From the NCBI RefSeq assembly GCF_900290285.1, contig NZ_LT985754.1, positions 903,364-967,363 on the forward strand: a DNA stretch of 64,000 nucleotides. Direction: 5' to 3'. The notes under the pieces were generated by a model. That model made no database searches, had not been told where the DNA came from, and worked only from the letters and a program-made list of their open reading frames with translations. Of this stretch, positions 44,638-53,271 are shown in pieces. A program made the translations under genes and the position numbers. This DNA is from Candidatus Centipeda massiliensis (GTDB lineage: Bacteria > Bacillota > Negativicutes > Selenomonadales > Selenomonadaceae). Positions within the stretch are counted from its first letter, which is position 1. Each line of letters begins with the position of its first letter.

Positions 44638-45633
44638 ATGAGCGAATACAAGAGCGTTATCGTATCGGCAGGCTCGGGCGGCTTTGGCGGGCCTCTTACC
44701 CTCACGCCGGATGAGAAGCGGAACAAGATCGTCAACATAACGGGCGGCGTGATCTCGGATGTTGCCGTGCGCCTTGGCGAGATGACGGGCGCAGAGGTCG
44801 TGGACGGATTCAAGACCAGCGTCCCCGAGGATGAGATCCTCGCGGCAGTCATCGACTGCGGCGGTACGCTGCGCTGTGGCATCTACCCGCAGAAGCGCAT
44901 CTTCACCATCAACATCAAGCAGACGGGACCCTCGGGTCCGCTCGCGCAGCACATCAAGCCCGACATCTACGTCTCGGCGGTCAAGCCCGCAAACATTTCA
45001 TTCAGCGACGGCACAGTTGCGCCTGCGCCAGCTCCTGCAGCGGCGCAGACGGAGGAGGCAAAGCCGAAGTACGACACCTCGAAGAAGATCACGGAGCAGT
45101 CCGGCAGCCTCATGGCAAAGGTCGGGCAGATGATGGGCGGCATCGTCGCGACATTCTATCAGGCGGGACGTGAGTCCATCAATACGCTTATCACGACGAT
45201 TCTGCCATTCATGGCATTCGTCTCCATGCTCATCGGTGTCATTCTCGGCTCGGGCTTCGGCGACTTCGTCGCCCACTTTGTCTCGCCGCTCGCGGCATCT
45301 CCGATTGGGCTCGTCATCCTCGCGCTGATCTGCTCCTTCCCGCTCCTTTCCCCGTTCCTTGGACCAGGGGCGGTCATCGCGCAGGTCGTCGGCGTGCTCA
45401 TCGGCGTTGAGATCGGACTCGGGCACATCCCGCCGAACCTCGCGCTCCCCGCAGTCTTCGCCATCAACGTTCAGTGTGCCTGTGACTTCATCCCCGTCGG
45501 ACTCGGACTCGCTGAGGCGGATGCAAAGACCGTCGAGATCGGCGTGCCCGCCGTCCTCTACTCACGCTTCATGACAGGTCCTCTTGCGGTCATCATCGCG
45601 TGGGTCGCAAGTGCCGGACTTTACGAGAACTGA
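44638..45633 (+). CDS. srlE: PTS glucitol/sorbitol-specific EIIBC component
   Basis: Accepts phosphate from EIIA and passes it to sorbitol during uptake. The 331-residue protein has an N-terminal EIIB domain with the phospho-cysteine region [17 protein letters not shown] (about residues 78-94), an Ala/Pro linker and a C-terminal EIIC2 membrane domain (about residues 170-330). Partner of the EIIC and EIIA genes on either side. Confidence 0.95.
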   Translation: MSEYKSVIVSAGSGGFGGPLTLTPDEKRNKIVNITGGVISDVAVRLGEMTGAEVVDGFKTSVPEDEILAAVIDCGGTLRCGIYPQKRIFTINIKQTGPSGPLAQHIKPDIYVSAVKPANISFSDGTVAPAPAPAAAQTEEAKPKYDTSKKITEQSGSLMAKVGQMMGGIVATFYQAGRESINTLITTILPFMAFVSMLIGVILGSGFGDFVAHFVSPLAASPIGLVILALICSFPLLSPFLGPGAVIAQVVGVLIGVEIGLGHIPPNLALPAVFAINVQCACDFIPVGLGLAEADAKTVEIGVPAVLYSRFMTGPLAVIIAWVASAGLYEN

Positions 45634-45672
45634 GTTGTTTCGCTGGAAAATCGTGCAGAAGGAGAATAGATT

Positions 45673-46482
45673 ATGAGCTGGTTGCATCTCGAAGGAAAAA
45701 CGGCTATTGTTACGGGCGGCGCATCGGGTATCGGCAAGGCGGTCGCGGAGGGATTTTTGGAGCAGGGAGCGAATGTCGTCGTCTGCGATATGAACCCCGA
45801 GGCTCCCACATTTGAAGACAAACGCGGCAAGATGCTCTATATTGTCACCGATGTCACGAAGCGAGCGAGCGTCGAGGCCATGGTGGAGAAGGCAAAGAAG
45901 CGGTTCGGCAGCATCGACATCCTTGTCAACAACGCGGGCATCAACATCCCGCGCCTCCTCGTCGATCCGAAGGATCCGCACGGAAAATACGAACTGGACG
46001 ACAGCGTATTCGAGAAGGTCACGGCGGTCAACCTGAAGGGCGTCTATCTCTGCGCACAGGCAGTCGGCCGTGAGCTCGTCGCGCAGGGACACGGCGTGCT
46101 CATCAACATGAGCTCCGAGAGCGGCATCGAGGGCTCCGAGGGGCAGAGCATCTATGCTGCGACGAAGAACGCTGTCAACTCCTTTACACGCTCATGGGCG
46201 AAGGAGTTCGGCAAGTACGGCGTGCGCGTCATCGGCGTTGCACCCGGCATCCTTGAGGCGACGGGGCTGCGCACGCTCGCATACGAGGAGGCGCTTGCCT
46301 ACACGCGCGGCATCACGGTCGACGATCTGCGCAAGGGGTATGCGAGCACGAAGACCACACCGCTCGGTCGCAGCGGCAAGCTCTCCGAGGTTGCCGACCT
46401 CGTCGTCTACCTCGCCTCCGAGCGTGCTTCCTACATCCACGGCGTTACGTACAACGTCGCGGGCGGCAAGACGCGCGGCTAG
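45673..46482 (+). CDS. srlD: Sorbitol-6-phosphate 2-dehydrogenase (SDR family)
   Basis: Oxidises imported sorbitol 6-phosphate to fructose 6-phosphate with NAD. The 269-residue short-chain dehydrogenase has the cofactor motif TGGASGIGKAVAEG, NNAGINIPR, the catalytic serine region INMSSESG and YAATKNAV (Tyr and Lys). The specific substrate follows from its place inside the glucitol PTS operon and overall similarity to SrlD, not from a unique residue. Confidence 0.9.
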   Translation: MSWLHLEGKTAIVTGGASGIGKAVAEGFLEQGANVVVCDMNPEAPTFEDKRGKMLYIVTDVTKRASVEAMVEKAKKRFGSIDILVNNAGINIPRLLVDPKDPHGKYELDDSVFEKVTAVNLKGVYLCAQAVGRELVAQGHGVLINMSSESGIEGSEGQSIYAATKNAVNSFTRSWAKEFGKYGVRVIGVAPGILEATGLRTLAYEEALAYTRGITVDDLRKGYASTKTTPLGRSGKLSEVADLVVYLASERASYIHGVTYNVAGGKTRG

Positions 46483-46527
46483 GGACAGACATACAGTGGA
46501 ATATCACGTGCAACAGGAGGATGCTGC

Positions 46528-46899
46528 ATGAAATACTATTGCGAAATCACGAGCTGGGGCGATGAGGCGCTCCTCTTCCTCGATAATCCGGAGGCCAACT
46601 TCATCATTATTTTCAACAATAATGCGCCAGCAGAGCTAGCTGCGTTCTCCGTCCTCCACACGCCGGGAAACTACAATGCGGATCCCGCCGTCGGCGATAT
46701 GATGGTGGTCTGTGAGAAGGCGTTCACGATTACGGCGATTGGCGATGAGGCTCTCGATACGCTCAAGGAGATGGGGCACTGTACGCTTTCGTTCAAGGGC
46801 GGTGAGGTGGCGGAGCGTCCGGGCTGCATCATGCTGCAGGGGGATGCACCGCTGACGAAGGACGATATCAGCGCAGGGATGACCATCGAAATTTTCTAA
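46528..46899 (+). CDS. srlB: PTS glucitol/sorbitol-specific EIIA component, copy 1
   Basis: A 123-residue phosphocarrier that takes phosphate from HPr. The phospho-histidine lies in FSVLHTPGNYNADPAVGD; other family parts are ITAIGDEALDTLKEMGHCTLSFKG and the RPGCIMLQGD end. A near duplicate (47116-47487) follows. The ribosome site ACAGGAGG is shared between the two copies. Confidence 0.94.
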   Translation: MKYYCEITSWGDEALLFLDNPEANFIIIFNNNAPAELAAFSVLHTPGNYNADPAVGDMMVVCEKAFTITAIGDEALDTLKEMGHCTLSFKGGEVAERPGCIMLQGDAPLTKDDISAGMTIEIF

Positions 46900-46913
46900 T
46901 CGAGTTCCTTTCG

Positions 46914-46942
46914 GGGCTGTCGTTTTGCGGCAGCCCTTTTTT
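46914..46942 (+). terminator. Intrinsic terminator between the two EIIA genes
   Basis: Nine-base-pair stem GGGCTGTCG/CGGCAGCCC (one G-U) with a 5-base loop and six T. It would separate the second EIIA gene from the operon. Confidence 0.8.
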
Positions 46943-46990
46943 GGTGCGCGTACAGAGAATAGTCACTTTACTAATGGAGGGGGATATAGT

Positions 46991-47119
46991 ATGATGAGAA
47001 GGACAGAAACGGCAGCGAAGGTGAAGCGCCGTAGGGCAAAAGCAGGCATGACGAAACGTACGTACTTGCCCCTTATCCTGGGGCAGTGCGTTTTCGTGAG
47101 ACAGGAGGATGCAGCATGA
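46991..47119 (+). CDS. Possible small basic protein or leader before the second EIIA
   Basis: A 42-codon frame with many Arg and Lys residues (KVKRRRAKAGMTKR) begins at ATG 46991, 7 bases after GGAGGGGG at 46976-46983, and its TGA overlaps the second EIIA start (ATGA). The strong ribosome site and overlap suggest it is translated and coupled. I recognise no homologue; it may be a regulatory leader or a chance frame. Confidence 0.35.
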   Translation: MMRRTETAAKVKRRRAKAGMTKRTYLPLILGQCVFVRQEDAA

Positions 47120-47487
47120 AATTCTATTGCGAAGTCACGAGCTGGGGCGAGGAGTCACTTCTCTTCCTCGACGATCCAAACGCGAACTTTATCATCGTAT
47201 TCAACGACAATGCGCCGGTGGAACTTACCGACTTCTCCGTCCTGCACACACCGGCAAACTACAACGAGGATCCCGCCGTCGGCGACACGATGATGATCTG
47301 CGACAAGGCGTTTACGATCACTGCAATCGGAGATGAGGCGCTGCATACACTGAGGGAACTCGGTCACTGCACGTTTTCGTTCAAGGGGGGCGATACGCCG
47401 GAGCGTCCGGGCTGTATCATGCTGCAGGGGGATGTGCCGCTTGCGAAGGATGATGTCAAGATAGGCTCGACCATCGAGGTGCATTGA
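47116..47487 (+). CDS. PTS glucitol/sorbitol-specific EIIA component, copy 2
   Basis: A 123-residue paralogue of the upstream EIIA, alike over the whole length, with the phospho-histidine region FSVLHTPANYNEDPAVGD intact. Start at ATG 47116 after GGAGG; an in-frame ATG at 47086 has no ribosome site. The terminator at 46914 and separate ribosome site suggest different expression from copy 1. It could serve another EII or be a recent duplicate. Confidence 0.92.
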   Translation: MKFYCEVTSWGEESLLFLDDPNANFIIVFNDNAPVELTDFSVLHTPANYNEDPAVGDTMMICDKAFTITAIGDEALHTLRELGHCTFSFKGGDTPERPGCIMLQGDVPLAKDDVKIGSTIEVH

Positions 47488-47543
47488 GGGCGTACGGATA
47501 AAACAGCTGCCGTCGTGGCATATCCTTTCTGTGTCGACCAATC

Positions 47544-47584
47544 GGGCTGTTGTACGAAGGTTTTTCCGACTCGTACAGCAGCCC
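47544..47584. other. Long hairpin in the repeat-rich gap
   Basis: Fourteen-base-pair stem GGGCTGTTGTACGA/TCGTACAGCAGCCC with one G-U pair and a 13-base loop. No strong T run follows. It may be part of the same extragenic element as the repeat at 47641-47670, or a transcript 3' end for copy 2. Confidence 0.55.
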
Positions 47585-47640
47585 CACCTTGTTATGTGGA
47601 GGATCGCGGGCACAGTGCGGGCAAAAAAGATGCGCTAAGA

Positions 47641-47670
47641 TGGCGCGGCTGAATTTATCAGTGCTTCCTA
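47641..47670 (-). repeat. Longest copy of the dispersed repeat
   Basis: TGGCGCGGCTGAATTTATCA and the following GTGCTTCCTA. Its complement matches 9646-9675 over about 29 bases with a few differences, and the last 18 bases match 52665-52683. It lies just before the GT39 gene. Confidence 0.6.
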
Positions 47671-47692
47671 AAGCTGTGAGGTGTATGTCTGC

Positions 47693-49279
47693 ATGAACGA
47701 TGAGAAAAATCTTGCGTGGCCGGTTTATCTGCTCCTGCTCGCAATCATATCATTTCAGATCCTCTTTGGAATCGGCGGGACGGCGCTGCTTGACCCAGAC
47801 GAACCGGTCTATGCGGAGACGGCAAAGGAGATGATTCGCTTCGGCGATTATCTTTCGCCCCGCATTTACAATGAGTTCTGGTATGACAAGCCTCCTGTTT
47901 TTTATTGGCTTGTTGTGGGATCTCTCAAGATATTCGGGGGCTTCAACGAGCTTGCAGCACGCCTTCCCGCCGCGCTCATGGCGATCGGCTCCATCCTCAT
48001 GACGGCACTCGCGGGGGCGCGCCTCTTTGGTGCGCGCGCGGGGTTTTGGTCGGGACTTGTCATGGGGACGAGCATCATCCTCATGTATATGGGGAAGGCG
48101 TCCGTGACGGACTCGACGCTGCTCTTCTTTATGACGGCAGCACTCTTCTCATTCATTCATCGACAGTATTGGCTGATGTACCTCGCCTGCGGGATTGCGG
48201 TGATGACAAAGGGACCGATTGGGGTCGTTTTTCCTGCGGGGATCGTTTTTTTCTATCTGCTCGCGACGCGTCAGCTTGAGCAGCTCTTTCGCATGCACAT
48301 TCTGCGGGGACTTCTCCTTGTCGTTGCCGTGGGGCTGCCATGGTATCTCTATATGTACGAGGTGCACGGCATGGCGTTCATCTACGAGTTTATCGGGTTC
48401 CACAACATCAGCCGATTTACGGCGCCGCTGCATCCCGTGCGTGCGCATTGGTGGTTCTACCTGCCCGTCCTCATCCTCGGCTTCTTTCCATGGACGGGCA
48501 TCCTCATCCAGTCGGTCAAGAATGCCTTCCGCCACAGCTTTGGCGAGGAGGCGCAGCAGCTTACGTTCTTTCAGGTGTGGTGGATTTTCGTCCTCGTATT
48601 CTTCTCGATTGCAAAGACGAAACAGGTCTCCTATATGCTTCTGCTGACGCCAGCACTCTCGACCATCATCGGGTGGAATCTCGCTCGTATGTTGGACGAC
48701 TGGCGGCAGACGCATTTCGCGTGGGCGGGCGGGAGCGCGCTCATGTTCCTCCTGCTCGGTCTGGGCTGGCTAATGAGTGGAGACAGCCTCGCGGCGCTCG
48801 CCGAGGGCGGTCTCTGGCTCGGTGTGATCACGCTCGTTCTCGGAACGGCGATTGTTTACACCATTACGGCATCGCACAACCTCTTTGCCGCAGCATGGCT
48901 GCACGTCACTGCGGGTGTGGTGACGATGGTGATTGCCTTCGGCTTTATGATGCCCGCGATCGAGGGACATTTCAGTGTAAAACAGGTCGCGCTCCACTAC
49001 GCAGCGAACTATCACGCCGCTGCTGAGGCGGAGGGGCGTGCCCTCTACATCGACAAGCAGCTGCGCCCGGGCGTCATGCTCTACACGGATATCCCGGGTA
49101 TTGAGGCGGATACGAACCATGCGGAGTCGCTTGCGGCGCTGCGCGCGGATGCGCGCCCGAAATATATCATCATGCGTGAATCTATGTATAAAAAGATGAT
49201 GAAGGAGTTGGGCGCGGAGAACTGGCAGCTCGTTGAGGAGCGCGATGGACTCTGTATCTTTAAGGATGATAAGGAATGA
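47693..49279 (+). CDS. ArnT-like GT39 glycosyltransferase
   Basis: Integral-membrane glycosyltransferase of the ArnT/PMT type that uses a polyprenyl-phosphate sugar donor on the outer face of the inner membrane. The ~528-residue protein has 11-13 hydrophobic helices and the catalytic-loop pattern LLDPDEPVYAETAKEM with YDKPPVFYW. The start is probably ATG at 47693; a GTG at 47681 is possible. The next gene, overlapping by 4 bases, encodes the enzyme type that makes such donors. Confidence 0.88.
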   Translation: MNDEKNLAWPVYLLLLAIISFQILFGIGGTALLDPDEPVYAETAKEMIRFGDYLSPRIYNEFWYDKPPVFYWLVVGSLKIFGGFNELAARLPAALMAIGSILMTALAGARLFGARAGFWSGLVMGTSIILMYMGKASVTDSTLLFFMTAALFSFIHRQYWLMYLACGIAVMTKGPIGVVFPAGIVFFYLLATRQLEQLFRMHILRGLLLVVAVGLPWYLYMYEVHGMAFIYEFIGFHNISRFTAPLHPVRAHWWFYLPVLILGFFPWTGILIQSVKNAFRHSFGEEAQQLTFFQVWWIFVLVFFSIAKTKQVSYMLLLTPALSTIIGWNLARMLDDWRQTHFAWAGGSALMFLLLGLGWLMSGDSLAALAEGGLWLGVITLVLGTAIVYTITASHNLFAAAWLHVTAGVVTMVIAFGFMMPAIEGHFSVKQVALHYAANYHAAAEAEGRALYIDKQLRPGVMLYTDIPGIEADTNHAESLAALRADARPKYIIMRESMYKKMMKELGAENWQLVEERDGLCIFKDDKE

Positions 49280-50244
49280 GTACCCCTGTCCTCTATCTCG
49301 TTGTGCCCTGTTACAACGAGCAGGAAGTGCTGGCTGATACGGCGGATAAATTGGAGCGCAAGCTGAGACAGCTGATGGACGCGGGCAAGGTCGGTGCGAA
49401 GAGCCGCATCGCCTTCGTCAACGATGGCAGTCGTGACCGTACATGGGAACTCATTCGCCGCTGTACGGAGCGCAGCCCTCTCTTTTCTGGGATCAATCTC
49501 GCACACAATGAAGGGCACCAGAATGCGCTGCTCGCGGGTCTCATGACCGTGCGCCCCTATGCAGATGTGACGATCAGCATGGATGCTGACCTGCAGGATG
49601 ATATCGATGCGATTGATGCCATGCTGGAAAAGTACGCAGCGGGTGCAAACATCGTCTATGGCGTGCGCGAGAACCGCGCCTCGGACACCTTTCTCAAGCG
49701 CTTTACTGCAGAGACCTTCTACCGTGCCATGCGCGCCCTCGGGGCGGACATCGTGTTCAACCATGCGGACTTCCGCCTGATGGATCGGCGCGCACTCGCC
49801 GCGCTTGCGGAGTATCCGGAGGTCAACCTCTTCCTGCGCGGCATCGTGCCCATGATCGGTCTCACGCACGATATCGTCTACTACACGCGCAGACAGCGCC
49901 TTGCGGGCGACTCGAAATACCCGTGGCGACGCATGGCTGCGTTCGCATGGGAGGGTGTGACCTCCCTCTCGGCACGCCCCATACGCCTCATCTCGCAGAT
50001 GGGCATGTGCATCTCCTTGATCAGCGGGGGGATGCTCGTATGGTCGATTGTACGACACTTCACAGGGGAGACCATCGTCGGATGGACGAGCCTTGTCGTA
50101 TCGCTCTGGTTCCTCGGCGGACTCATCCTCCTCTCCATCGGCGTCATCGGTGAGTATGTCGCAAAGATCTACCTCGAGGTCAAGCGGCGTCCGCGCTACC
50201 TCGTGCAGGATTTTATCGACGGGAATGCGGTGGAGAAAAAATAA
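49276..50244 (+). CDS. Polyprenyl-phosphate glycosyltransferase (GT2, DPM1/ArnC-like)
   Basis: A 322-residue GT2 protein with the start YLVVPCYNEQEVL, the metal-binding SMDADLQD, SDTFLKRFTAETFYRAMRALG and two C-terminal membrane helices, typical of enzymes that load a sugar on undecaprenyl phosphate (GtrB, ArnC, DPM1). Coupled by 4-base overlap to the GT39 gene, it probably supplies that enzyme with its lipid-linked donor. Which sugar is unknown. Confidence 0.9.
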   Translation: MSTPVLYLVVPCYNEQEVLADTADKLERKLRQLMDAGKVGAKSRIAFVNDGSRDRTWELIRRCTERSPLFSGINLAHNEGHQNALLAGLMTVRPYADVTISMDADLQDDIDAIDAMLEKYAAGANIVYGVRENRASDTFLKRFTAETFYRAMRALGADIVFNHADFRLMDRRALAALAEYPEVNLFLRGIVPMIGLTHDIVYYTRRQRLAGDSKYPWRRMAAFAWEGVTSLSARPIRLISQMGMCISLISGGMLVWSIVRHFTGETIVGWTSLVVSLWFLGGLILLSIGVIGEYVAKIYLEVKRRPRYLVQDFIDGNAVEKK

Positions 50245-50292
50245 TTCTGCTCGCGAAAAATTTTTTGGGAGAAAAGAAGGAGAATATTATTT

Positions 50293-50366
50293 TGTGGAGA
50301 ATTATTATTCGTGAAAGACCAAATAGATCATATCTATCGCGTCTTTCAGACTCCACATTTTTTATT
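50293..50366 (+). terminator. Long-stem intrinsic terminator
   Basis: Nested stems TGTGGAG/CTCCACA, GAAAGAC/GTCTTTC and ATAGAT/ATCTAT, then a run of six T from 50358. It closes the GT39-GT2 pair. Confidence 0.85.
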
Positions 50367-50437
50367 TGTACTTTGCTGTGTATTTTAGTGAAAGGAAGAC
50401 GAATCGTTTCGGTTCTTCCGCAATAGGAGGGTTAACT

Positions 50438-50818
50438 ATGTCAGTATTTTATCTTGCAGACAAGAAGCATCTGATCGAGGTCTATGGTGATGAGGCACTG
50501 AATCTCGTCGTCAATGGCACGGAGCTCAAGGCAATCGCACCGAATACGGTGGACGCGGCGAAGGAGAAACACGTTCCCGTTGCAACCTACGATGCGGCGA
50601 AGAATGAGGTACATGTGCAGGTCGGCTCTGTTACACACCCGATGACCGAGGAGCATCTGATCACATGCGTCATTCTCGTAACGAAGAAGGGCGTGCAGCG
50701 CGTCAATCTCACGGCGGCGGATGCACCCGAGGCGACGTTCCGCCTTGCAGACGGCGACGCGCCGGTGAAGGTACTCGAGTACTGCAACCTGCATGGTCTC
50801 TGGCAGGCGGATCTCTAA
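50438..50818 (+). CDS. Superoxide reductase (desulfoferrodoxin without centre I cysteines)
   Basis: Reduces superoxide to hydrogen peroxide at a mononuclear iron. The ~126-residue protein keeps the centre II ligands: histidines in KEKHVPV, VTHPMTEEHL and NLHGLW and the cysteine in EYCNLH. The N-terminal desulforedoxin-like part is present in length (about residues 1-36) but has none of the four cysteines for centre I, so it is like class III enzymes. The start is ATG at 50438 after TAGGAGGG. Useful to an anaerobe facing oxygen. Confidence 0.93.
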   Translation: MSVFYLADKKHLIEVYGDEALNLVVNGTELKAIAPNTVDAAKEKHVPVATYDAAKNEVHVQVGSVTHPMTEEHLITCVILVTKKGVQRVNLTAADAPEATFRLADGDAPVKVLEYCNLHGLWQADL

Positions 50819-50837
50819 GCGGATCTGCCTGAGAGGA

Positions 50838-50869
50838 AGCTGCTGCATAAAATGTGCGGCGGCTTTTTT
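50838..50869 (+). terminator. Intrinsic terminator after superoxide reductase
   Basis: Ten-base-pair stem AGCTGCTGCA/TGCGGCGGCT (two G-U pairs) with five T. Confidence 0.85.
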
Positions 50870-50928
50870 CATCCTCTCCTGAACCGCAGCAGATGAAAAA
50901 ATCTATCGCATTTCCAATCTTTTTCCGG

Positions 50929-50934
50929 TATAAT
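50929..50934 (+). promoter_or_regulatory. -10 box of a probable prmA promoter
   Basis: TATAAT stands 50 bases before prmA; the matching -35 (TCGCAT at 50906) is poor. Confidence 0.4.
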
Positions 50935-50983
50935 AAATCTCAATGAGAGAAAGATGTCCGGACAAGATGTAGGGGGCGATGGA

Positions 50984-51934
50984 ATGCGCTGGGCACAGGT
51001 GAGCGTCGTGACGACGCATGAGGGCGCGGATCTCATTGGGAACATCCTGATGGAACTCGGCGCTGCAGGGACGGAGATCGATGATCCGTCTCTTGTGAAT
51101 GAATACATTGACGCGGGACTCTGGGACTATACCGATCTGCCTCGTGCAGAGGATACGGAGACCGTAACCGTACGCGCCTATCTGGCAGAGGATGAGCGTC
51201 TGGAGGGCAGCCTCCTGACGCTTGCGGAGCGTGTGGAGAATCTGCGCCGTGCAGATGTCCCCATCGGTGCAGGTACGATTTCGCATACGTTTGTCGCTGA
51301 TGAGGACTGGGCAGAGACCTGGAAGGCATATATCCATACGGAGAAGATCGGTCGGAGGATTGTCGTGCGCCCAACGTGGGAGGAGTATACGCCCACGGGG
51401 GATGAGATCGTCATCGATCTCGATCCGGGTGCGGCATTCGGCACGGGATCGCATGCAACGACTGCGATGTGCCTGCGCTGGCTTGAGCATCTCGTATGTC
51501 CGAAGATGCGCGTCTACGATGTGGGCTGCGGCTCGGGAATTCTCTCCATTGCCGCCTCCAAGCTCGGCGCAGGCGAGATCATCGCGATGGACTACGATCC
51601 CGTTGCCGTCTCCGTCGCAGAGGAAAATATTCATAAGAACGGTGTTCACAATGTTGCTGTCTTTGAGAGCGACCTGCTCACGGCATGTGCGGGGGCACCT
51701 CCTGCCGAACTCATCATCGCAAACATCATCGCCGACATCATCATCCGGCTCTTCGATCAGCTCGATCGCCATCTTGCACCGGGCGGTGTTCTGCTTGCCT
51801 CGGGGATCATCGATGACCGCATCGTGGATGTGGAGCGTGCCGCTGCCGCGCATGGCTATACCGTGCTCGATATGACCTGCGAAAAGGAATGGGCGGCGAT
51901 GATCATTCGGCGCAGCTCGGAGCTGGGCTGCTGA
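50984..51934 (+). CDS. prmA: Ribosomal protein L11 methyltransferase
   Basis: Trimethylates ribosomal protein L11 with SAM. The ~316-residue protein has the N-terminal L11-recognition domain, EEYTPTGDEIVIDLDPGAAFGTGSHATT and the SAM loop YDVGCGSGILSIAASKLGA, plus IANIIADIII. ATG at 50984 is preferred (7 bases after AGGGGG); ATG at 50954 gives ten extra residues. rsmE follows with one shared base. Confidence 0.94.
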   Translation: MRWAQVSVVTTHEGADLIGNILMELGAAGTEIDDPSLVNEYIDAGLWDYTDLPRAEDTETVTVRAYLAEDERLEGSLLTLAERVENLRRADVPIGAGTISHTFVADEDWAETWKAYIHTEKIGRRIVVRPTWEEYTPTGDEIVIDLDPGAAFGTGSHATTAMCLRWLEHLVCPKMRVYDVGCGSGILSIAASKLGAGEIIAMDYDPVAVSVAEENIHKNGVHNVAVFESDLLTACAGAPPAELIIANIIADIIIRLFDQLDRHLAPGGVLLASGIIDDRIVDVERAAAAHGYTVLDMTCEKEWAAMIIRRSSELGC

Positions 51935-52686
51935 TGCGGCGGCTGTTTTACGCAGGGGAACTGGCAGAGGAAATTGAGATCACAGGCGGTGACGCCCACC
52001 ATCTCGCACGCGTCATGCGTGCGCAGATTGGGGACGAGGTCACGGTCGCAGGCTCCGATGGGCGTGCGGCACGCATGACGGTCGTCGCCGTCGCGCGCGA
52101 CGCGGTACGCCTTCGGCTTGTGGAGCACCTTCCGGAAATGGCAGAGGCGTGCGCAGAAGTCATTCTCGTGCAAGCACTCCTCAAGGGAGAGAAGATGGAC
52201 TTCGTCGTACAGAAAGCGGCAGAGCTTGGTGCGGCGGCAGTCTATCCCGTCCAGACGGAGCACGTCGTCGTGCGCTACGATGCGAAAAAGGCGGCGGCAA
52301 AGACGGTGCGTTGGCAAAAGATCGCGGATGAGGCGGCGAAACAATGCGGCAGACAGACGCTTATGCACGTTGCACCCATTGTGCCGCTCTCCTCGTTTGT
52401 GCGGAATACGCAGTTTTTGGAGAGATCCGATACGGCTGTAGTATTCTGTTATGAGGGGGAGCGTACGCAGTCCGTGCGTGCTGTATTGCAGTGTATTACG
52501 GCACGGCGCGTCCTCCTCATCGTTGGGGCAGAGGGGGGCTTTTCCTCTGCCGAGGCGGAGGAGATTCGTGCGGCGGGCGCACAGACCGTATCGCTCGGTC
52601 GCCTCATTCTGCGTGCGGAGACGGCGGCTGTGACCGCGCTTGCTGTGACGCAGTATGAACTTGGGAATTTATCAGTGCTTCCCTAG
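51934..52686 (+). CDS. rsmE: 16S rRNA (uracil(1498)-N3)-methyltransferase
   Basis: RsmE of the SPOUT class. The 250-residue protein has the PUA-like N-domain (HHLARVMRAQIGDEVTV), KGEKMDFVVQKAAELG, VGAEGGFSSAEAEE and the knot end SLGRLILRAETAAVTALAV. It overlaps prmA by one base, the usual pair. The last residues (about FKSVLP-like NLSVLP) are coded by a copy of the dispersed repeat, so the natural C-terminus has been replaced by repeat sequence. Confidence 0.95.
   Translation: MRRLFYAGELAEEIEITGGDAHHLARVMRAQIGDEVTVAGSDGRAARMTVVAVARDAVRLRLVEHLPEMAEACAEVILVQALLKGEKMDFVVQKAAELGAAAVYPVQTEHVVVRYDAKKAAAKTVRWQKIADEAAKQCGRQTLMHVAPIVPLSSFVRNTQFLERSDTAVVFCYEGERTQSVRAVLQCITARRVLLIVGAEGGFSSAEAEEIRAAGAQTVSLGRLILRAETAAVTALAVTQYELGNLSVLP
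52665..52685 (-). repeat. Copy of the dispersed repeat inside the rsmE 3' end
   Basis: GAATTTATCAGTGCTTCCCTA, identical to 47651-47668 over the first 18 bases. It supplies the last six codons and the stop of rsmE. Confidence 0.6.
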
Positions 52687-52707
52687 ATCGGTAGAAAGGA
52701 ATTTTAT

Positions 52708-53247
52708 ATGAAGAAGAGATATGCGGCACTTTTTGCGGCCGTCTTTGCACTCAGCATGATTACGGGGTGCGGCGGCAGTGAGAAGGCGGATACTGGGACG
52801 ACGGCAAGTGCACAGCCTGCGGAGCAGGGGCGGGGGTCAGGCCTTCGCGGAGAGGCAGCACCGACGTTCACGCTCAAGAATATCGCGGGAGAGGATGTGG
52901 CTGTCGAAGCGAAGGGAAAGCCCTACATCATCAATTTCTGGGCGACGTGGTGCCCGCCCTGTCAGGCGGAGATCCCCGATCTCGCGGCGTTCCATGCGGC
53001 GCATAAGGATGCGGTGGACTTCTATGCAGTCAACCTGCAGGAGGAGGCTGCGCCGGTGCAGAAATTCATGGCGGAACGCAAGGCGGATCTGCCCGTTGTA
53101 CTTGACGCACAGGGCACGGCGGCGAACCTCTACGGCATTCGTGCGATTCCGACCACCGTTGTCGTGGATAAAGAAGGCAAGGTCGTCTACCGCAAGACGG
53201 GCGGTGTGACGAAAGAGGAACTCGAAGATGTTATCAACAAACTCTAA
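52708..53247 (+). CDS. TlpA/ResA-like thiol-disulfide oxidoreductase lipoprotein
   Basis: A 179-residue exported thioredoxin-fold protein. It has a lipoprotein signal (SMITGC, Cys21), a linker, and the active site WCPPC at residues 81-85 with the cis-proline in RAIPTTVVVD. It should reduce extracytoplasmic disulfides using electrons from the CcdA protein encoded next. No cytochrome c assembly genes are near, so its targets are unclear. Confidence 0.92.
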   Translation: MKKRYAALFAAVFALSMITGCGGSEKADTGTTASAQPAEQGRGSGLRGEAAPTFTLKNIAGEDVAVEAKGKPYIINFWATWCPPCQAEIPDLAAFHAAHKDAVDFYAVNLQEEAAPVQKFMAERKADLPVVLDAQGTAANLYGIRAIPTTVVVDKEGKVVYRKTGGVTKEELEDVINKL

Positions 53248-53271
53248 GCGTATGTGGGGAGGCTTCGGTGT

